Below, piece after piece: positions 49,201 to 60,983 of a stretch of 64,000 bases of DNA (its first letter is position 1; each line of letters opens with the position of its first letter). Both the position numbers and the translations under genes were made by a program. This stretch comes from Allodiplogaster sudhausi (taxonomy: Eukaryota; Nematoda; Chromadorea; Rhabditida; Diplogasteridae), in NCBI GenBank assembly GCA_945643635.1, contig CALZFC010000005.1, forward strand, positions 7,177,501 to 7,241,500, given 5' to 3'. The notes below the pieces were generated by a model. It searched no databases and was not told the DNA's origin. It was given only the letters and a program-made list of their open reading frames with translations.

Positions 49201-52200
49201 TCATGCTCGTATGTTCTGTTTTGACCTTCTTATTCATGGGTACAGAATGGTTTGATGGCAGTTCCCGATCTGTCTATTCTGTACTGCTTGCGAGACGTGA
49301 ACTGGGAAGTGTCTTCTCGTTTCTACGCTCTTCTTCGTGGCTTTCTTGAGATGAATCTCGGCGAGGAACTCATTCCAGTTCCGGAGAGTATTCCATTTGA
49401 AGTTCTGCACCGGCCTGTTCTGAGTTGTGTGCGTTCTTTTTCGCTCTCGTATCACCTTATTTGTCTTTTCTTTATATTCTTGTTTGTATTTGCCACCTTG
49501 CAGGAAGTGGGGTCAGAGAAGCGATACGCGACATTGTCAGTGCGTGTCTCCTTCGAGAATGTGAGTGTGGAGTGTTCGGTGGGAGTGGGCGTGGCCAATC
49601 TCGGCCCGCCCTTCTCTCCTCTCGCCTGTCTGGAGCTTCAGCAGTCTCGGCTCTCCTTTGATGTTCTGGACGATGGTCAGGCGGAGCTGGACTTGATCTG
49701 CGAGAGAGCGCGAGTCTTGGATGCCAGAAGTGGCTCGGCTGCCATTGCAGCCCAATATGGACCCGTCTTGGCTCCTCTTCCTGACTCCACTTCTAGGTTC
49801 ACTTCGTTTGCTCACACTGTACCAAACTACTGTTGTCAGAATACGAGGATACATACCTCTTTTGGCAGACTTCTTCTGGAAGCTCATCTCATGCTTCGGA
49901 AGGGCCAAGCTCCGGTTCTCACTGTTGTTCTTCTACACAGCAGAGTGGTTGTCTTGCCCGACTTCCTCAACGACATCAAGGACTTCATTCTCATCTCGCC
50001 CCATGCACGTAAGAACTGGAATTAATTTTCGTCCATCACTCTCTCTCTCTTTCTCTCCCTCTCTCTCTATCTCTCATCTATCTCCATCTCTCTAAGTCTC
50101 TCTCCTTCTCTTTCAGCGGAGCCCCCTCCGGCTATTTCACGACCACGCGCTGTGTCCTCTGGAGTTCTGGGTCGTGCGGCAGCTCTTCTGGCTCCCTCTG
50201 CCCTTTCTCCTCAACCGACCAACACAGTCAAAGTAACAATGCGGAACTCGGATCTGGTCCTGCCTGAGAAGCCAAAGCAGCCCGATTCACTCGCTCTCCT
50301 TATCAGCACTACTACCGTACTCCAACTCACCGAAAGTGGTGGAAACATCAACGCACATGTTGAAGTGCAGGTCCTCTGCTTTCTGAAGCGTTTTCACGCA
50401 TCCCAACTACCGTAGCGGTAGTTTCCTTTTTCAAATGAAAAAGGAATAGAGCTACAACTGATTCCGTTAAGAGCATCCGCTTGTCTTGGTGTCTTCTGAC
50501 AGCTCCGGAGAGAAGAACGACCTTCTCGAATGACTTCTCCACCACCATCTCACTTATCATGGCGAAGGATGTCTCTGCCACCCGCGGTCTTCCCATTCTC
50601 CTCCAACCACGCCTCATGCTCGATGTATTTGCATTACAGTTGAATTCTACAGGCTACTTACCTAGTTTTATTCTTCAGGTGGATCTGCAGCATTTGATCG
50701 CGAAGCTGTCAGTGAATGACATTGGGGCTCTCCGGGATGTTGCAATTGGATATGCTCGCTTCTTGTCTTCCGAACAGACCTCACTCTTCCTTCACAATGC
50801 AGATTCGGGTACGAATATTTATTTTTACCTGTAGCCTAATGGTGATTTCCGGAAGAATAGTTTCGGAACAGAAATTCCTATTTGAACATAAAATTGGCAG
50901 GAATTGCTATCGGGAAAGTGGGACTGAAGTGGCAAGAATGCGATTTGTGGTTTCACGAGGAAATGAACGGGGCCACGCTTCCACTTCTACGATTCTCTCT
51001 GCATGGCAAGCATCTATTTCTCATTCAACCCTTTCTGCTCGCTTTTATTTATGCTTGATTATAGATCTCACAGATATAATTTTTTCCAGATGTGACAATG
51101 GAAAAGGAAGGAGACAGAATGAAGTCATCGTTCACTGCGTCCATGGACTATTTCAACCAGCGCCTTTTTGGATGGGAGCCACTGATTGAGCCATGGAAGG
51201 TTCTCCGTCTCCATTCCACTCGACAGGACCAGAATACTAGCATTGAACTTGTTGCTGGTAAGCTAGGATCAGAGAGGAAGAGTCAACTTCAGCGGATGAG
51301 TTCATTTAGCTGCGAATTCCACTCTTGACATCAATATCATGGAGCAACTCATTTCGCAGGCGTTGGCATTCCAGCAGAGATTCCCTCTCATTCTGAGTTC
51401 CTTCGAGGAGAAGCACTACAGGTTTCCCTTATCATTGTTTCTAATCAGTAACAACTCTCCTCATCCTCAGACGCGGTGGCAGTGGAACTACTCAGCATTT
51501 CTCTTTTCTGCTGCGGAACTCCACTGAATGCGAGTTGACGTTCACAACCGCAGTGGAAGAAGTGACGGCAGCCAGGGCGGGTCATCGGAGAAGCACTGCG
51601 AAGTGGTTGTCCGTCTTGCCCGGCTCTACTCTCATCTTCGAGTTCCCTACCATTCTTCTGTTCTATTCGGTTCGTTTAGTCGCTTGCTCTTGTCCAGTCA
51701 CTTGAGTTGTCTTTCTTCTCAGCAATCAGAGAGGGAACCGCCGAGACAACTGATTGTCCGTGTCAAGGGATGGGACGAGACTTCACCTGTCAATGTCGAT
51801 GTGTGCGGGACATTCTTCCGTGTGGTCAAGGCGCTCGAGGTTATCCTGTGCATCCCTCCAACTTAATCATTTTAATTTAATACTTAAACAGGAAAAACTA
51901 AGCAACGCCCGTGTTGTGATTCGGGTGAGCATGGAAAGAGACGGACGGAAGCAGATTGAAGTTTCTTCTTCTGTAAGAATAGTCAACCTTCTGCCCCACG
52001 CCGTTCAACTCTTCGAGGCGGGCACTCAGAGAAGTCTCTTCACTTTTTATTTGTATAGAGGCTGTAGATCTAGAAAGCTTCGTTTCATGCAAAGCGATTC
52101 TTTTATTTCGATTACGTTGTTTGAGAATTCTGCTGAGGACTAGGATGCCATTGACAATCTTCATTTCGATAACCTTTCCTTTTCATTGGATGAACTGATA

Positions 52201-53541
52201 ATTTGCTGCAGGAGTGTGCAGAGTGGAACCTGCGAGCCGCCAGCCTCTCCCCCTCCGGGATGCCGCTCTTTCATTCGATGTCGAGCCTGTCATCTCCGAT
52301 GGACTTCGAAAGAGGGCGCGGGTGGTCTGCTCAAGGGTCAGGCAACCAGGACAGGTCAGGGACGACACTCACTGCCTTCATGAAGCATCTTCTGCCACTC
52401 GAGGATATTGGTAAGCGATGGGGAGTGAGGTGCAGATGAGGGTGAAGAGAGTAAGAAGAAAGAGTGGAGAGAGAGTGGACAGAGAAGAGAGTAAGAAGAA
52501 AGAGGTGGAGAGAGAGTGCACAGAGAAGAGAGTAAGAAGAAAGAGGTGGAGAGAGTGGACAGAGAAGAGAGTAAGAAGAAAGAGGTGGAGAGAGTGGACA
52601 GAGAAGAGAGTAAGAAGAAAGAGGTGGAGAGAGAGTGGACAGAGGAGAGAGTAAGAAGAAAGAGGTGGAAAGAGTGGACAGAGAATAGAGTAAGAAGAAA
52701 GAGGTGGAAAGAGTGGACAGAGAAGAGAGTAAGAAGAAAGAGGTGGAAAGAGTGGACAGAGAAGAGAGTAAGAAGAAAGAGTGGACAGAGAAGAGAGTAA
52801 GAAGAAAGAGGTGGAGAGAGTGGACAGAGAAGAGAGTAAGAAGAAAGAGTGGACAGAGAAGCAGAAGTATGTCTTGAGGTTGTGTACGAGTGTCCGCCGT
52901 GAGCAGTACCCTGAGCATGACTCGTTGCCCGGTCACTCTCTCCATCTCCTTCCTCCTCTCGCCATTCGTTCTCTTCTTCCTGTCGATGCCCAGCTCTCTC
53001 TTTCTAACCAAAGACACATTCTTCGTGCTGGAAAGCGCCTCCAAATCACTTCCGTTAGTCTTTAGCCGTCTCTTAACAAAGCAATATTCATAGATCTTTG
53101 AGGTGGATGTCCTATCCGAGATCCTTCTCCTGCTGGAAACTGATCGTTTCCGTTCCTCTTCCCCTCTTCTTCTGAGACGCTCCTCTCTTCCCTCTGATTC
53201 TGACCTCCTTCTGGAGACTCAGCTGGTTGATGAGAGGGGGCGGAGCCTTGCTCTCTACGCCAGTGCCCGTTCCTCGGTGGGCGGAGCCATCGAGTTGTCT
53301 TTGTGGACTCCGTACTGGATTGTCAACAAGGTTTCACTTTGACATTCCTCTTCCATCCACTGGAATCTCATTGTTCAGAGTGGCCTTCCCATTGTGATTC
53401 GACAAGAGGCGGCCAATGAGGATGCGGCAGGGCAAGGAGAGGAACATGAGAGGGCTACCGACAGACATCCTCTTCTCTTCGGCTACGATGGTGACCTTCC
53501 AGAAAAGTGAGTGAAGTATAGAGAGAGAGAGAGTGGGAGAG

Positions 53542-53578
<37 letters not shown>

Positions 53579-56500
53579 AAAGGAAGAGAATGGATAGAGC
53601 AAGAAAGAGATAGAAAGAAGAGAGAGAAAATGTAGGGAGATAGGAAGTAAGAATATGAGAAAAAAGAGAGAGAAAATGTAGGGAGATTGGAAGTAAGAAT
53701 ATGCAGGGTGACTATCCGTCTTGGAAAGGAAGCGATGAAGGAGCCTGGCTACGATTCCCTCTTCTCCCGCCGAATTCATCTCACTCCCGGAGTGCACGCC
53801 CTGAAGCTAGAACTCGTCCACGAAACTCTGCCCACTCGGTTTGTATGAAAGATATCGCTGTCTTCACTGAATGCTGCCCTTCAGATACTACAATGTAGGA
53901 GTGGAAGTGCGTCCTGGATCTGGGCTCTTCAAGGACACTCAAGTCGTTCTTCTCACCCCTCGCTATATCATTAACAACCTTTCTTCTCACCGCATCTTTG
54001 CCAGTCACCACCAACATCTTCTCCATGTTTGTCACTTTTCTCGCATTTTGTGATGTTGTCTAATAAACCTGTCAATTTCTTATGGCTTACGCAATTTCCT
54101 CAATGTTTGTCCTTTCCTCTCGTAATGACCTTTTTCCAGGAATCAAAGCGCCACATTGTAATCGCTTCTCAGTCCACTCTCGTGTGGCATGAGAATTACG
54201 AGGAAGCGAGTTGGATCTGTCTAAGAAGAGAAGACGCAGTCCATTGGTCATGTCCAGTCAGAATCGACCAGGTAACTCATAGAATATGAGGCATACAGTG
54301 CGCGTGAGTAAATGAGTGAGTGAGAGAGAGAGAATAGTAACTATAGAGAAAGAGAGAGAGAGGAGAGAGAGAGAGAGGAGAGAGAGAGAGAGTGACTTAC
54401 AGAGATGTCGTTCGTTTGAGGTTCGTTCATGCCACGTGACAATGCGAGCAGCAGACGAGTCTCCTGTGTTCGTCCGGATGGAAGTGACCCTCCATGGAGC
54501 AGTTCTCCATGTCTCTCTCACTGATGCTCACTTCTATCCGCCACAAATTCAACTTGACAACCTTAGCGAGGTTTTACTTGCTCCACTCAATTCACTTCAA
54601 CTTTGCTTGCGGTAGCATAGACTACGGTAACTGCAGGTCCCTGTACTCTACCAGCAGAAAAGTGAGAATCCTTCTCATTCACATCTCCGGACGATCTGTA
54701 AAGCAAAGAGCAAAGGTTTGTAATCCCAGATATCACCTTATTCATTATTTGTATTTCTATGTATTCCATTGAAGTGGATTACGCGTGGAACGATCCGGAT
54801 GGAATTCGCCTTCTTGTGCTGCAAGTGTACGAGAAGAAGTCAGAAGTGTACGATCCATCCCGACCGGGGGCCGGCTCTTCTCTCATCTACGAGAACGCCT
54901 TCTACATCACACTTCTCCACTCCCATCAGGGGTATCCAAGCCTACTCTGCGTGTATGATGACAAATCCTTTTTTTCCTGTAGCCCTGAGAATCCTATGCG
55001 ACCAGCTGAGATGTCCGATCTTGTCTTGGAGGTGCTCCAGAAAGGAAAAGTCGTTCTCAATCGTCAGAATCGCATGGATGGGAAGTTCGTAAGCAGAATG
55101 TTGCTTTAGTTTTAATTGAACACTTTGCACCACTGCTATGTTCAGCAGTGGAAGCCAATTGTGGCGATGGCGTGCGGATAGTTGTTTGGAGAATGTGGGA
55201 ATGTCCATTCGACATCGGAATCCAATGGTGCTTGACTGCATCCAGGGAGGGCTGCTCATGCTCACTCCCCGCGACTCTGCCAAGGACCACACCCAGCAGT
55301 TCGTCCTCTCTCAACCACGATGGTTCTCTTGAAATGCTCACTCTTTCCAGCTGGCGACTGGGCAGAGATGGCCGAATGGTGTGTAGGCTGCAAGGAATGG
55401 CAGTGGCAGCCAGAACGGCTTCCCTGGAAGTGGCCTTGGTTCAGAGAGATGACTCCTCCCCTGACCAAGTGTTCTCCATCGAGAGACAGCGACCGGGGAG
55501 TGGCACTCTCCATGTCCACTGCATGCACAGTGGACCGACCATGGTTAGTCTCCGCTCTTCTCTGGAATGACAAGAACAACTGCAGTTGCAGGTGGTTCAA
55601 ATCACGGACAGCGAAGAGAGTTCTCCCTCAGCCGGGGACAGACAATCGCTCTCTGCTCTGGCTTCGTCCCCCTCTCGCTCTCTCGAGATCACCATCCATC
55701 TCAGAGACGGAATTGGCTTCTCTCTCGTCTCTTCTTCATCCGAAGAACTGCTCTACGGTCATCTGGCTGCCGTGGAGATATTTGCGAGGATCGCAGGCAA
55801 AGCAATTCAACTCACGGCGAGCATCGAGAACATTCAGGTCAGCTGCTTCATTCCTTCCCCTAATCCCATATCTCTCTCTCTCTCCTCTCTCTCTCTCTCC
55901 TTCTCCCTCTCTCCCTCTCACTCTCTCTCTCTAACTCTCTCCTGTCTCTCTCTCTCTCACTCTCTCTGTCTCTTCAGGTGGACAACCAGCTACTCTGCTC
56001 TTCTCAGTGGGGAGTGCTGTCTTGCCGTGCCGAGCACCTGGCCCACTCGGAGGGGACGCCAGCTTCTCTAGCCATCCGCCCTGCCCTTAAGCTCGAGATG
56101 CATACCGTACCCCGCAAGCACTACGACTCTTTTGATGTTGGTGCACTCTTTCTTTTTCACTGTCCCTACGTCATTTTGGTTCTCTCGAAACCTTGTTTCA
56201 TTACCCCAGAATTGTGAAATGTTGATAGAGGAAGTTGCAGGTGCTGCGAGTTCGGCTGTGTCCCCTGAGTCTCCATCTGGATGAGCTTCTCCTCTGGAAA
56301 CTGCTGGCCCTTCTCCGTTCCTCCTGCTCTTCTCGCCATGGAGATGCCTTCTTCCTCGCCCCTCCCGACACGAATCTGTCCTGGCCCGATGTGGCGAATG
56401 CTCGTCGCTGCTATTTCGGCACTCTTGATTTGCAATTTGGAAGAGCTGCTCTGTCTGGTATGTCCTTTCCATTCTACGAAGTATGACGGATGAGCAATGA

Positions 56501-57948
56501 AAGATCTTCATTTCTAGTGGTGACAACCCCCAAGAGTGAGTTGTCTCCGGAGTTGCTTCACATAAAGGAGCAGTTCAACACTAAGCTCGTTTCCTTCGAG
56601 GGTGCCAGCATAGAATTGCCACCGTTCAGGTAGTCTCTTCATAATAGTTTGCCATTTCTCTAGGTTTACTTATTAATGTAACAACTTTACCTCGTTCCAG
56701 ACAATTCCACTATTTTGAAACATCGTCATTTCTCATCGAGAGCTTGCTGAAATTTTACATGGGTTTGTGCCAATCTCTCATTAGTCTTCTGCGTGCGAGT
56801 TTTTCATGATCTTGAACTAAACGCTTCTCTTTAGCTGAGCTGCGCAAGCAGACGTTGAACATCATCGTGACCCTGGACGCCTTTGGCAACCCGCTGGGAT
56901 TGGCTACGGATGTCATCGATTCATTCCAAACTCTCTTCATCGAGTTCAATGTCCCCGGCTTCGTTGCTGGTCTTGGCTACGGACTTTCCAACAGCGTCTC
57001 CAAGGTGAGAAGAGAATGAGGAATTGGACTGGGGTGGGGCAAGATGATCATGCCATAATTTCCTTACATTAGATGGCCTCAGCAGCGTCGTCTGGCGTTG
57101 GAACGTTGAGATTCGAGAAAGAGTTTGGCCAGGAGTGGAGGCGGAGCAAGCAGCAGGCAGGCCCCGCCCCCTCTGCTCTCTCGCATCTCTACGGAGGAGT
57201 CAAAGGACTCGGAGTCGGAGTCATCGGAGGAGCCACCGCCATCTTCACTAATACGATGCAGGAGACGAAACGGAGTGGACTGCTGCAGGTACAGAGGCAG
57301 TTTGGAGTTACTGGGAATAGTTGAAGGAGCGAAGGACATTTCAGGGTCTCGCAGTGGGAGTCGTGACTGGAGCCCTGGATACGGTAACGAAGCCAGTGCA
57401 AGGGCTGTGTGACTTTGTAGAGGGGACAGCCTCTGCCCTGAAGCACGCGACTGGCCCGTCCGGCAGCCACTCGGGGCTGCCCGGAGGGGCGGGCGAGAGA
57501 CGCAGACCACCAAGGGTCTGCAAGGGTCTCTTCGGTCTGCTCCCCGCTTTCTCTCGTAGCATGGCTAATGCTCAGATCGAACTCATGCGAATTAACGATC
57601 ATCGCACCAATGAAAAGTGAGTTCCGTTGTTTATTTGTTTTATCCCCTCCTTCGCAGTCTTCCTTTATCTCGCCTGTACTAGCATAGCGAATAGGCTGAA
57701 CTTGTATTGGTTAGATGAATAAAGAAGTCTCTTTTTCAAGACTCCTGGAAGTGGAAGTGTGCGCTGAGCAATTGACTGGCTCCCGTCTGGTCAGGCAGTA
57801 TGTCCTCCTCTCCGACTGCCAAGCTTACGTCTGCCGTGAGGATGATGAAGTGTCCTCTGTGGTCCATCGGCTACCGTATGCCTTCGTTCGCGCAGTCAAC
57901 GCCACGACGGATCTACCGAATTCTCTCGCTTGTGTTGGTTAGTGAAGA

Positions 57949-57987
<39 letters not shown>

Positions 57988-58012
57988 CTCTCCATATCCC
58001 TATACCATCTCT

Positions 58013-58048
<36 letters not shown>

Positions 58049-58273
58049 ATTCTAGAAGTGACGATGGAGAGTGAGAGCCCGGGGGACGAAGTAGTGCGAC
58101 GAGTACAATTGTGGTGCACTCGGATGGAGACCTCCCGGAGACTGGCGGAGAAGTTGGAGAGGGCAAAGCATCTCTACGATCACTCTAAGAGGAGTCTGGA
58201 AGACGGGGCTGAAGAGATTGCGGAGCTCTCATCTGCTGAGTCTGCCGACTCCACCGGAGGATGTCCCGTTTAG
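19541..58273 (+). CDS. VPS13: VPS13 family bridge-like lipid transfer protein
   Basis: Very large multi-exon gene, roughly 3,000 residues after splicing, family-typical. First exons: 19541-19637, 19689-19756, 19822-20022, 20134-20232, 20293-20412, 20464-20591, 20646-20768, 20854 to about 20995, 21362-21427, then 43535 onward. The N-terminus ([20 protein letters not shown]...) and SNIHIRYED are the chorein motif that begins the hydrophobic lipid groove. [11 protein letters not shown] (exon 9) and [14 protein letters not shown] (exon 10) match the 'REWWAYAI...W.W' block of VPS13A, so the frame continues across the 22 kb intron. Later landmarks: WTPYWIVNK and HPLLFGYDG (about 53300-53500), the VAB/SHR-BD adaptor region; [22 protein letters not shown] and [19 protein letters not shown] (56950-57420), the amphipathic C-terminal ATG2-like region; and [12 protein letters not shown] (57800), a PH-like domain. 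The stop is at 58271-58273. It moves phospholipids between organelles at contact sites. Which paralogue (A/C or D) cannot be settled. No frame break was noticed. Confidence 0.92.
21444..22140. other. Left non-array part of the giant intron
   Basis: About 700 bp between the left inverted repeat and the tandem array. It begins with TGGCAAATAAATGG...GTAATGGCCAG...GTTTACTGATACTCG, which recurs in the same orientation near the right end (about 43370-43435), so the two ends share direct as well as inverted repeats. TGGC-rich short motifs follow. No gene seen. Confidence 0.6.
22140..25425. repeat. Tandem array, type A units (left block)
   Basis: Units of about 1,340-1,355 bp beginning at the hairpin TAGCGTGACTTTGTCACGCTA (22734, 24071) followed by a second stem GGGCCTTTGGCC. 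At 24071 there is also a long third stem (ATGGCCACCGGGGC paired with GCCCCGGAGGCCAT). Each unit then has a degenerate ggttgttagttggctctaa minisatellite, a GCGCGCAAAAGA..TTTGCGCGCGC palindrome, a tRNA B-box-like TTCGAACCTGCGACCC (minus-strand sense), a block containing GTGTCAGTGATAGCTAAGG, and a GCCGGCGCC-rich block. Short open frames recur by repetition and are not credible genes. Confidence 0.9.
25426..34113. repeat. Tandem array, type B units (central block)
   Basis: Seven full units of 1,200-1,205 bp start at CTAGCGGAGCTATGGGGGGA (25426, 26628, 27832, 29036, 30237, 31437, 32640). A truncated eighth (33845-34113, 269 bp) follows. They share the downstream order of type A (GCGCGC palindrome, B-box-like CGAACCTGGGTCG, GTCAGTGA block, GGCGCC block) but lack the long hairpin and the TTAGTTGG minisatellite; the hairpin position holds only TAGC-GGA-GCTA. 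The stretch from about 26.0 to 29.3 kb is near-identical at a 1,204-bp period, and 29.6-31.4 kb at 1,201 bp, so amplification was recent. Block B is embedded between two blocks of A. Confidence 0.92.
34114..43110. repeat. Tandem array, type A units (right block)
   Basis: Type A units start at 34114, 35472, 36827, 37992, 39369, 40717 and 41718 (spacings 1358, 1355, 1165, 1377, 1348, 1001, then about 1,360 to the end), the short ones carrying internal deletions. The unit at 40717 has TAGCGTGGCGCAGCCACGCTA in place of TAGCGTGACTTTGTCACGCTA, a change that keeps the stem paired. Divergence between units is greater than within block B. The 40.7-41.0 kb stretch is nearly identical to 24.1-24.5 kb, showing exchange between the two A blocks. 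The array decays in TAGACTAGACTAGAC at about 43070. Confidence 0.9.
46210..46260. repeat. CT microsatellite in a VPS13 intron
   Basis: Run of CT dinucleotides (ctctctctctctctctctct and flanks) inside an intron. Similar CT or GA runs occur in VPS13 introns at about 50040-50115, 53520-53580, 54310-54400, 55868-55975 and 57955-58050. Confidence 0.85.
46937..47409 (-). CDS. FMRFamide-like neuropeptide precursor nested in a VPS13 intron
   Basis: Two minus-strand exons, 47228-47409 and 46937-47006, joined in phase give 83 residues. The protein starts [20 protein letters not shown], a strong signal peptide. It then has a propeptide ending in the dibasic site FRR, the peptide [13 protein letters not shown] followed by KLSGGRMRF, the amidation/cleavage site GKR, and a short acidic tail ending QDEGNE. 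Proprotein convertase cleavage and Gly-directed amidation would release a 22-residue peptide with C-terminal GGRMRF-amide. The Met-Arg-Phe ending, the KGK spacing and the acidic N-terminal half closely resemble nematode FLP-27 (ending GLGGRMRF-amide) and, more loosely, the NPF/sNPF family. Such peptides act on G-protein-coupled receptors in neurons and muscle. The intron splits the Arg codon just before Phe-Gly. The gene lies wholly inside the VPS13 intron beginning near 46722, in the opposite orientation. Confidence 0.82.
52440..52862. repeat. 39-bp minisatellite in a VPS13 intron
   Basis: About ten to eleven tandem copies of a purine-rich unit of about 39 bases (GTAAGAAGAAAGAGGTGGAG, AGAGTGGACAGAGAA) lie between coding exons of VPS13. 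Several units have lost an internal segment. Each unit carries GAGAGTAAGAAG, which fits a splice-donor consensus. The region has no stops on either strand and so yields long spurious frames. Confidence 0.92.
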
Positions 58274-58994
58274 ATTGTTGTACTTTATCATCCTTTTCCC
58301 GCTAATCAGTCAGTTGTTGTTTCTTTGTAACTGTTACTGGGTTTTTGTTTTGACAGATGTGATGTGATCACAATGTACAGTTAGCTCAATGGTCAGGAAG
58401 CAAATGCCGGTGAACTGCGCCATTTCCTCTTGGTTATTAACTGTTTCTTTCTTTCATGCTCACTCATGTACCTTTTGCACCCCAGATGACCACTACATAG
58501 CCTAGTCTGGTTCTAAGGAATTCAGTTAATACTCTTTCGTGGTGATTTCATTCGTGTTCTGTTCATTAGCATTCGATCTTTATAATCCATCCCCCCTGTG
58601 AAAAGACGCTGCAATATTGTGCCTGCATTTGGGTTCTCTAGTAATGATTAGCATGGCTTGGTCAACGAATAACTGGAACGAAATGGGAATATGGGTAGTG
58701 ATTTCTTTAGTGGCGGATGCTTCGATCGTGATTTCCTCCTTCCTTCGGCTTTCATGCTTCTCTTCAGCTGTTATTCAGACTTTTCGCTGATTCACTGTGA
58801 TAACTCGCATTCTATTTATTCAGATGATTTATTTCCTTATTAGGATATTCAGAGTTGCTCCGATGAAGATAAAGAATTATTCATTCGTTCGAACTGTTTG
58901 TTTCACTCGTTCATTCAACAATGGAAGGGAATATCTTGCTTTTTGCCATATCGAAAAGATTGGAGTGTTTCTTCGTTTACAGTGTGGCGGATAC
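58274..58994. other. VPS13 3' region and PET117 upstream sequence
   Basis: Follows the VPS13 stop. AT-rich, without repeats or recognisable coding sequence. It should contain the VPS13 polyadenylation site and the PET117 promoter or outron. A tttacag acceptor-like site lies 12 bases before the PET117 ATG. Confidence 0.6.
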
Positions 58995-59250
58995 ATGAGC
59001 CGAGGACTGCAAGTGTTGGTCGGCTCTTGCATTTTCAGCACGATTACCATTGGTTAGTGTCCTCGTTTGTATTTGACATTGAGGCTATGGAATACTTTGA
59101 GCGGCTGTTCTTTGGGATGAACGCAGACAGCGGGAGAGGAGACAAGAAGGAGTGAAATACCGGCTGAACTCGATCCAGCAGAAACAGAATATGACGGAGT
59201 ATGAGTTGCAGAGACAACGATACGAAGAATATAAACAATCTCACTCTTGA
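58995..59250 (+). CDS. PET117: PET117 cytochrome c oxidase assembly factor
   Basis: Two exons, 58995-59052 and 59102-59250, give 68 residues. PET117 is a small mitochondrial inner-membrane protein needed to assemble cytochrome c oxidase, working with Pet191/Cox15-type factors. The N-terminus MSRGLQVLVGSCIFSTITIA aligns in type with the family's MSR...VVLGLSVLLTAATVAGV membrane anchor. It is followed by VLWDERRQRERRQEGVKYRL, the conserved W-x-x-x-R-x-R-x-x-G-V stretch, and a charged coiled-coil tail ending YEEYKQSHS. Length and architecture fit. Neither exon is obvious as a single long open frame, so it is easily missed. The FAXC-like gene starts 114 bp downstream on the same strand. Confidence 0.82.
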
Positions 59251-59364
59251 GCATCTCTACTCTCTCATAGGCGCTCTATAAAAGTTTACAAACCGATATT
59301 GTCGTCTTTCTGATTCTGGTCTGAGACCACCGTGTGCTATCTGATTTGTCTCGTTAGACCAGAA

Positions 59365-59936
59365 ATGACTGGTAGAGGAATGAATAGTTCTCCAGATGAA
59401 TTGGGGAGGCCGGGGAATGCGCGTAGCCGCTCTCCACACTTCAAGGTTCGTCGAATGCCCTCTTCGCATCCTTTCTTGACTTCTCATTTGCATGCAGGAC
59501 GCTATGTGCTGAGCCTCTTCTGCTGAAGAGAAACTACAAGCAGGACATTGTTTATCTCTACCAGTTCCCCCGCTCCAAATTCGCTCCGAATTTGTCTCCA
59601 TTCTGCTTGAAACTCGAGTCTTATCTTCGTACCAAGAATATCAAATATGAGGTACCTTTGCCATGTTCTGTTAATATTTTTGAAAGCTGCGTTACCAGGT
59701 GTGCGAAACATTTACGAAGAGATCGAAGAATGGCCTGCTGCCCTTCATTGAACTAAATGGACAGCATCATGCGGATTCCGGGCAAATCATTGAACATCTC
59801 GAAAAGAGATTCAACTGCCAGGTTTATTTTACTTATGAGATTAAATTTTATTTGGAATTGTACTTTGGTTCATTGACGAATACATGTGTAAGGAAAGTGA
59901 AAAGCGAGAGAGACAGGCTGCGGGAAAGAGTGAGAG

Positions 59937-59967
<31 letters not shown>

Positions 59968-60599
59968 AAGAGAGAGAGGCAGCATGAAGTGATTGTCTCA
60001 GGACAGTCTGACTGCGGAAGAGCAAGGAGTGGCACGTGCCCTGAACAGAATGCTGGATGGATCCACTCTCCATGCCATTCAACTAGACCGAGTTGTCAAG
60101 AATGGGCCCCGTTTCCTCTCTCGAGAAGTGAGTTGTCTACTCTGTCAGCCATGGCCCTTCTCGGTCTCGTCCCCACTCCTCTGTCTTCCTCCCCTCCAGG
60201 TCTCTGGCATGCCTCTTCCTGGTTTCATCACTTCCTATCTGGGGAATCGGATGGCAAAGGAGGTCTCGAAGCGAATGAGGAAAGGCCTCGGGAAGCTGAC
60301 GGATGCAGAAGTCAAGGATGTTCTTCGTAAGGATTTGCAGGCAATCGACAGTCTCATTGGACAGAAGCGGTTTCTGTTTGGCGACACGCCCACTGCCGTT
60401 AGACTTTTCTTTGTCTTTCGGAATATATTGGAAGAAGGGATCCATTCAGACAGACTGCTCGGTGTTCGGCCACATTGCCAGCTGTCTGTTCCTTCCTTAC
60501 CGCCAGGCCCTCTCTGACATGGTAGAGGACGACTTCCACTCACTCCAGGGACTCATCAAACGCTTCCGTGCTCATTATTACCCAGAGTGGAAAGTCTAG
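59365..60599 (+). CDS. Failed axon connections (FAXC)-like, metaxin/GST-fold protein
   Basis: Six exons, 59365-59445, 59514-59651, 59699-59821, 60002-60127, 60200-60397 and 60450-60599; all phases are zero, giving 271 residues. After a short Ser/Arg-rich leader comes [20 protein letters not shown], then [11 protein letters not shown], the thioredoxin-like N-domain signature of FAXC proteins (family 'LSPFCLKMETYLR'). Next is [20 protein letters not shown] (the P-x-I-E-x-N block) and then a helical C-domain with [22 protein letters not shown] matches the family's 'DATVFGHLA', and the end is FRAHYYPEW. Drosophila fax takes part in axon development; C. elegans relatives include the cadmium-responsive cdr genes. 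The intron 59822-60001 is GA-rich. The acceptor of exon 2 (gtgctgag) is chosen to keep frame. Confidence 0.85.
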
Positions 60600-60983
60600 G
60601 CACTTCTCCGTAGCTCGTTTCTTCCCCTAGCTCTAGGCATTTCTTGCGGTTCGTTTCATCCGATAACTCTGCGTTCATGTGTATTGATATTGATCCTTAG
60701 AGCTTGAAAGAATAAAAGTTGGAAGAACTAAAAAGAGCAAAACTTTAAAATAATTCGGCAATAACGCCGCAGTTGCTGTTCCTGGTGCATGAGTGCTTCT
60801 GCGAAAGGGTGACGGTATCTCTGTTGTTTGGTGAAAATCCATAAGAGTCGTTCTACACCACACACTAGTGTGTTTTTTACACTGCCGCGATTCACAAAGT
60901 TGAAGAGTATGCCAGTTTGTGATTAATCGTTAGCATTTTTAAACTTTCGTTTGTTTGTTACATGAGATAACTTAGTTGAGAAG
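60600..60983. other. Intergenic, FAXC 3' region to DUF5522 gene
   Basis: About 380 bp, without repeats. It contains GAATAAAAG (possible polyadenylation hexamer AATAAA) at about 60709-60717. An aacttag acceptor-like site lies just before the next ATG. No gene seen. Confidence 0.55.

Noticed and set aside
52331..53044. 237-codon minus-strand open frame with Leu/Ser/Phe repeats
   Set aside because: It is the reverse reading of a purine-rich minisatellite plus VPS13 exon sequence; the repetition follows the 39-bp DNA unit, and the + strand carries the real gene.
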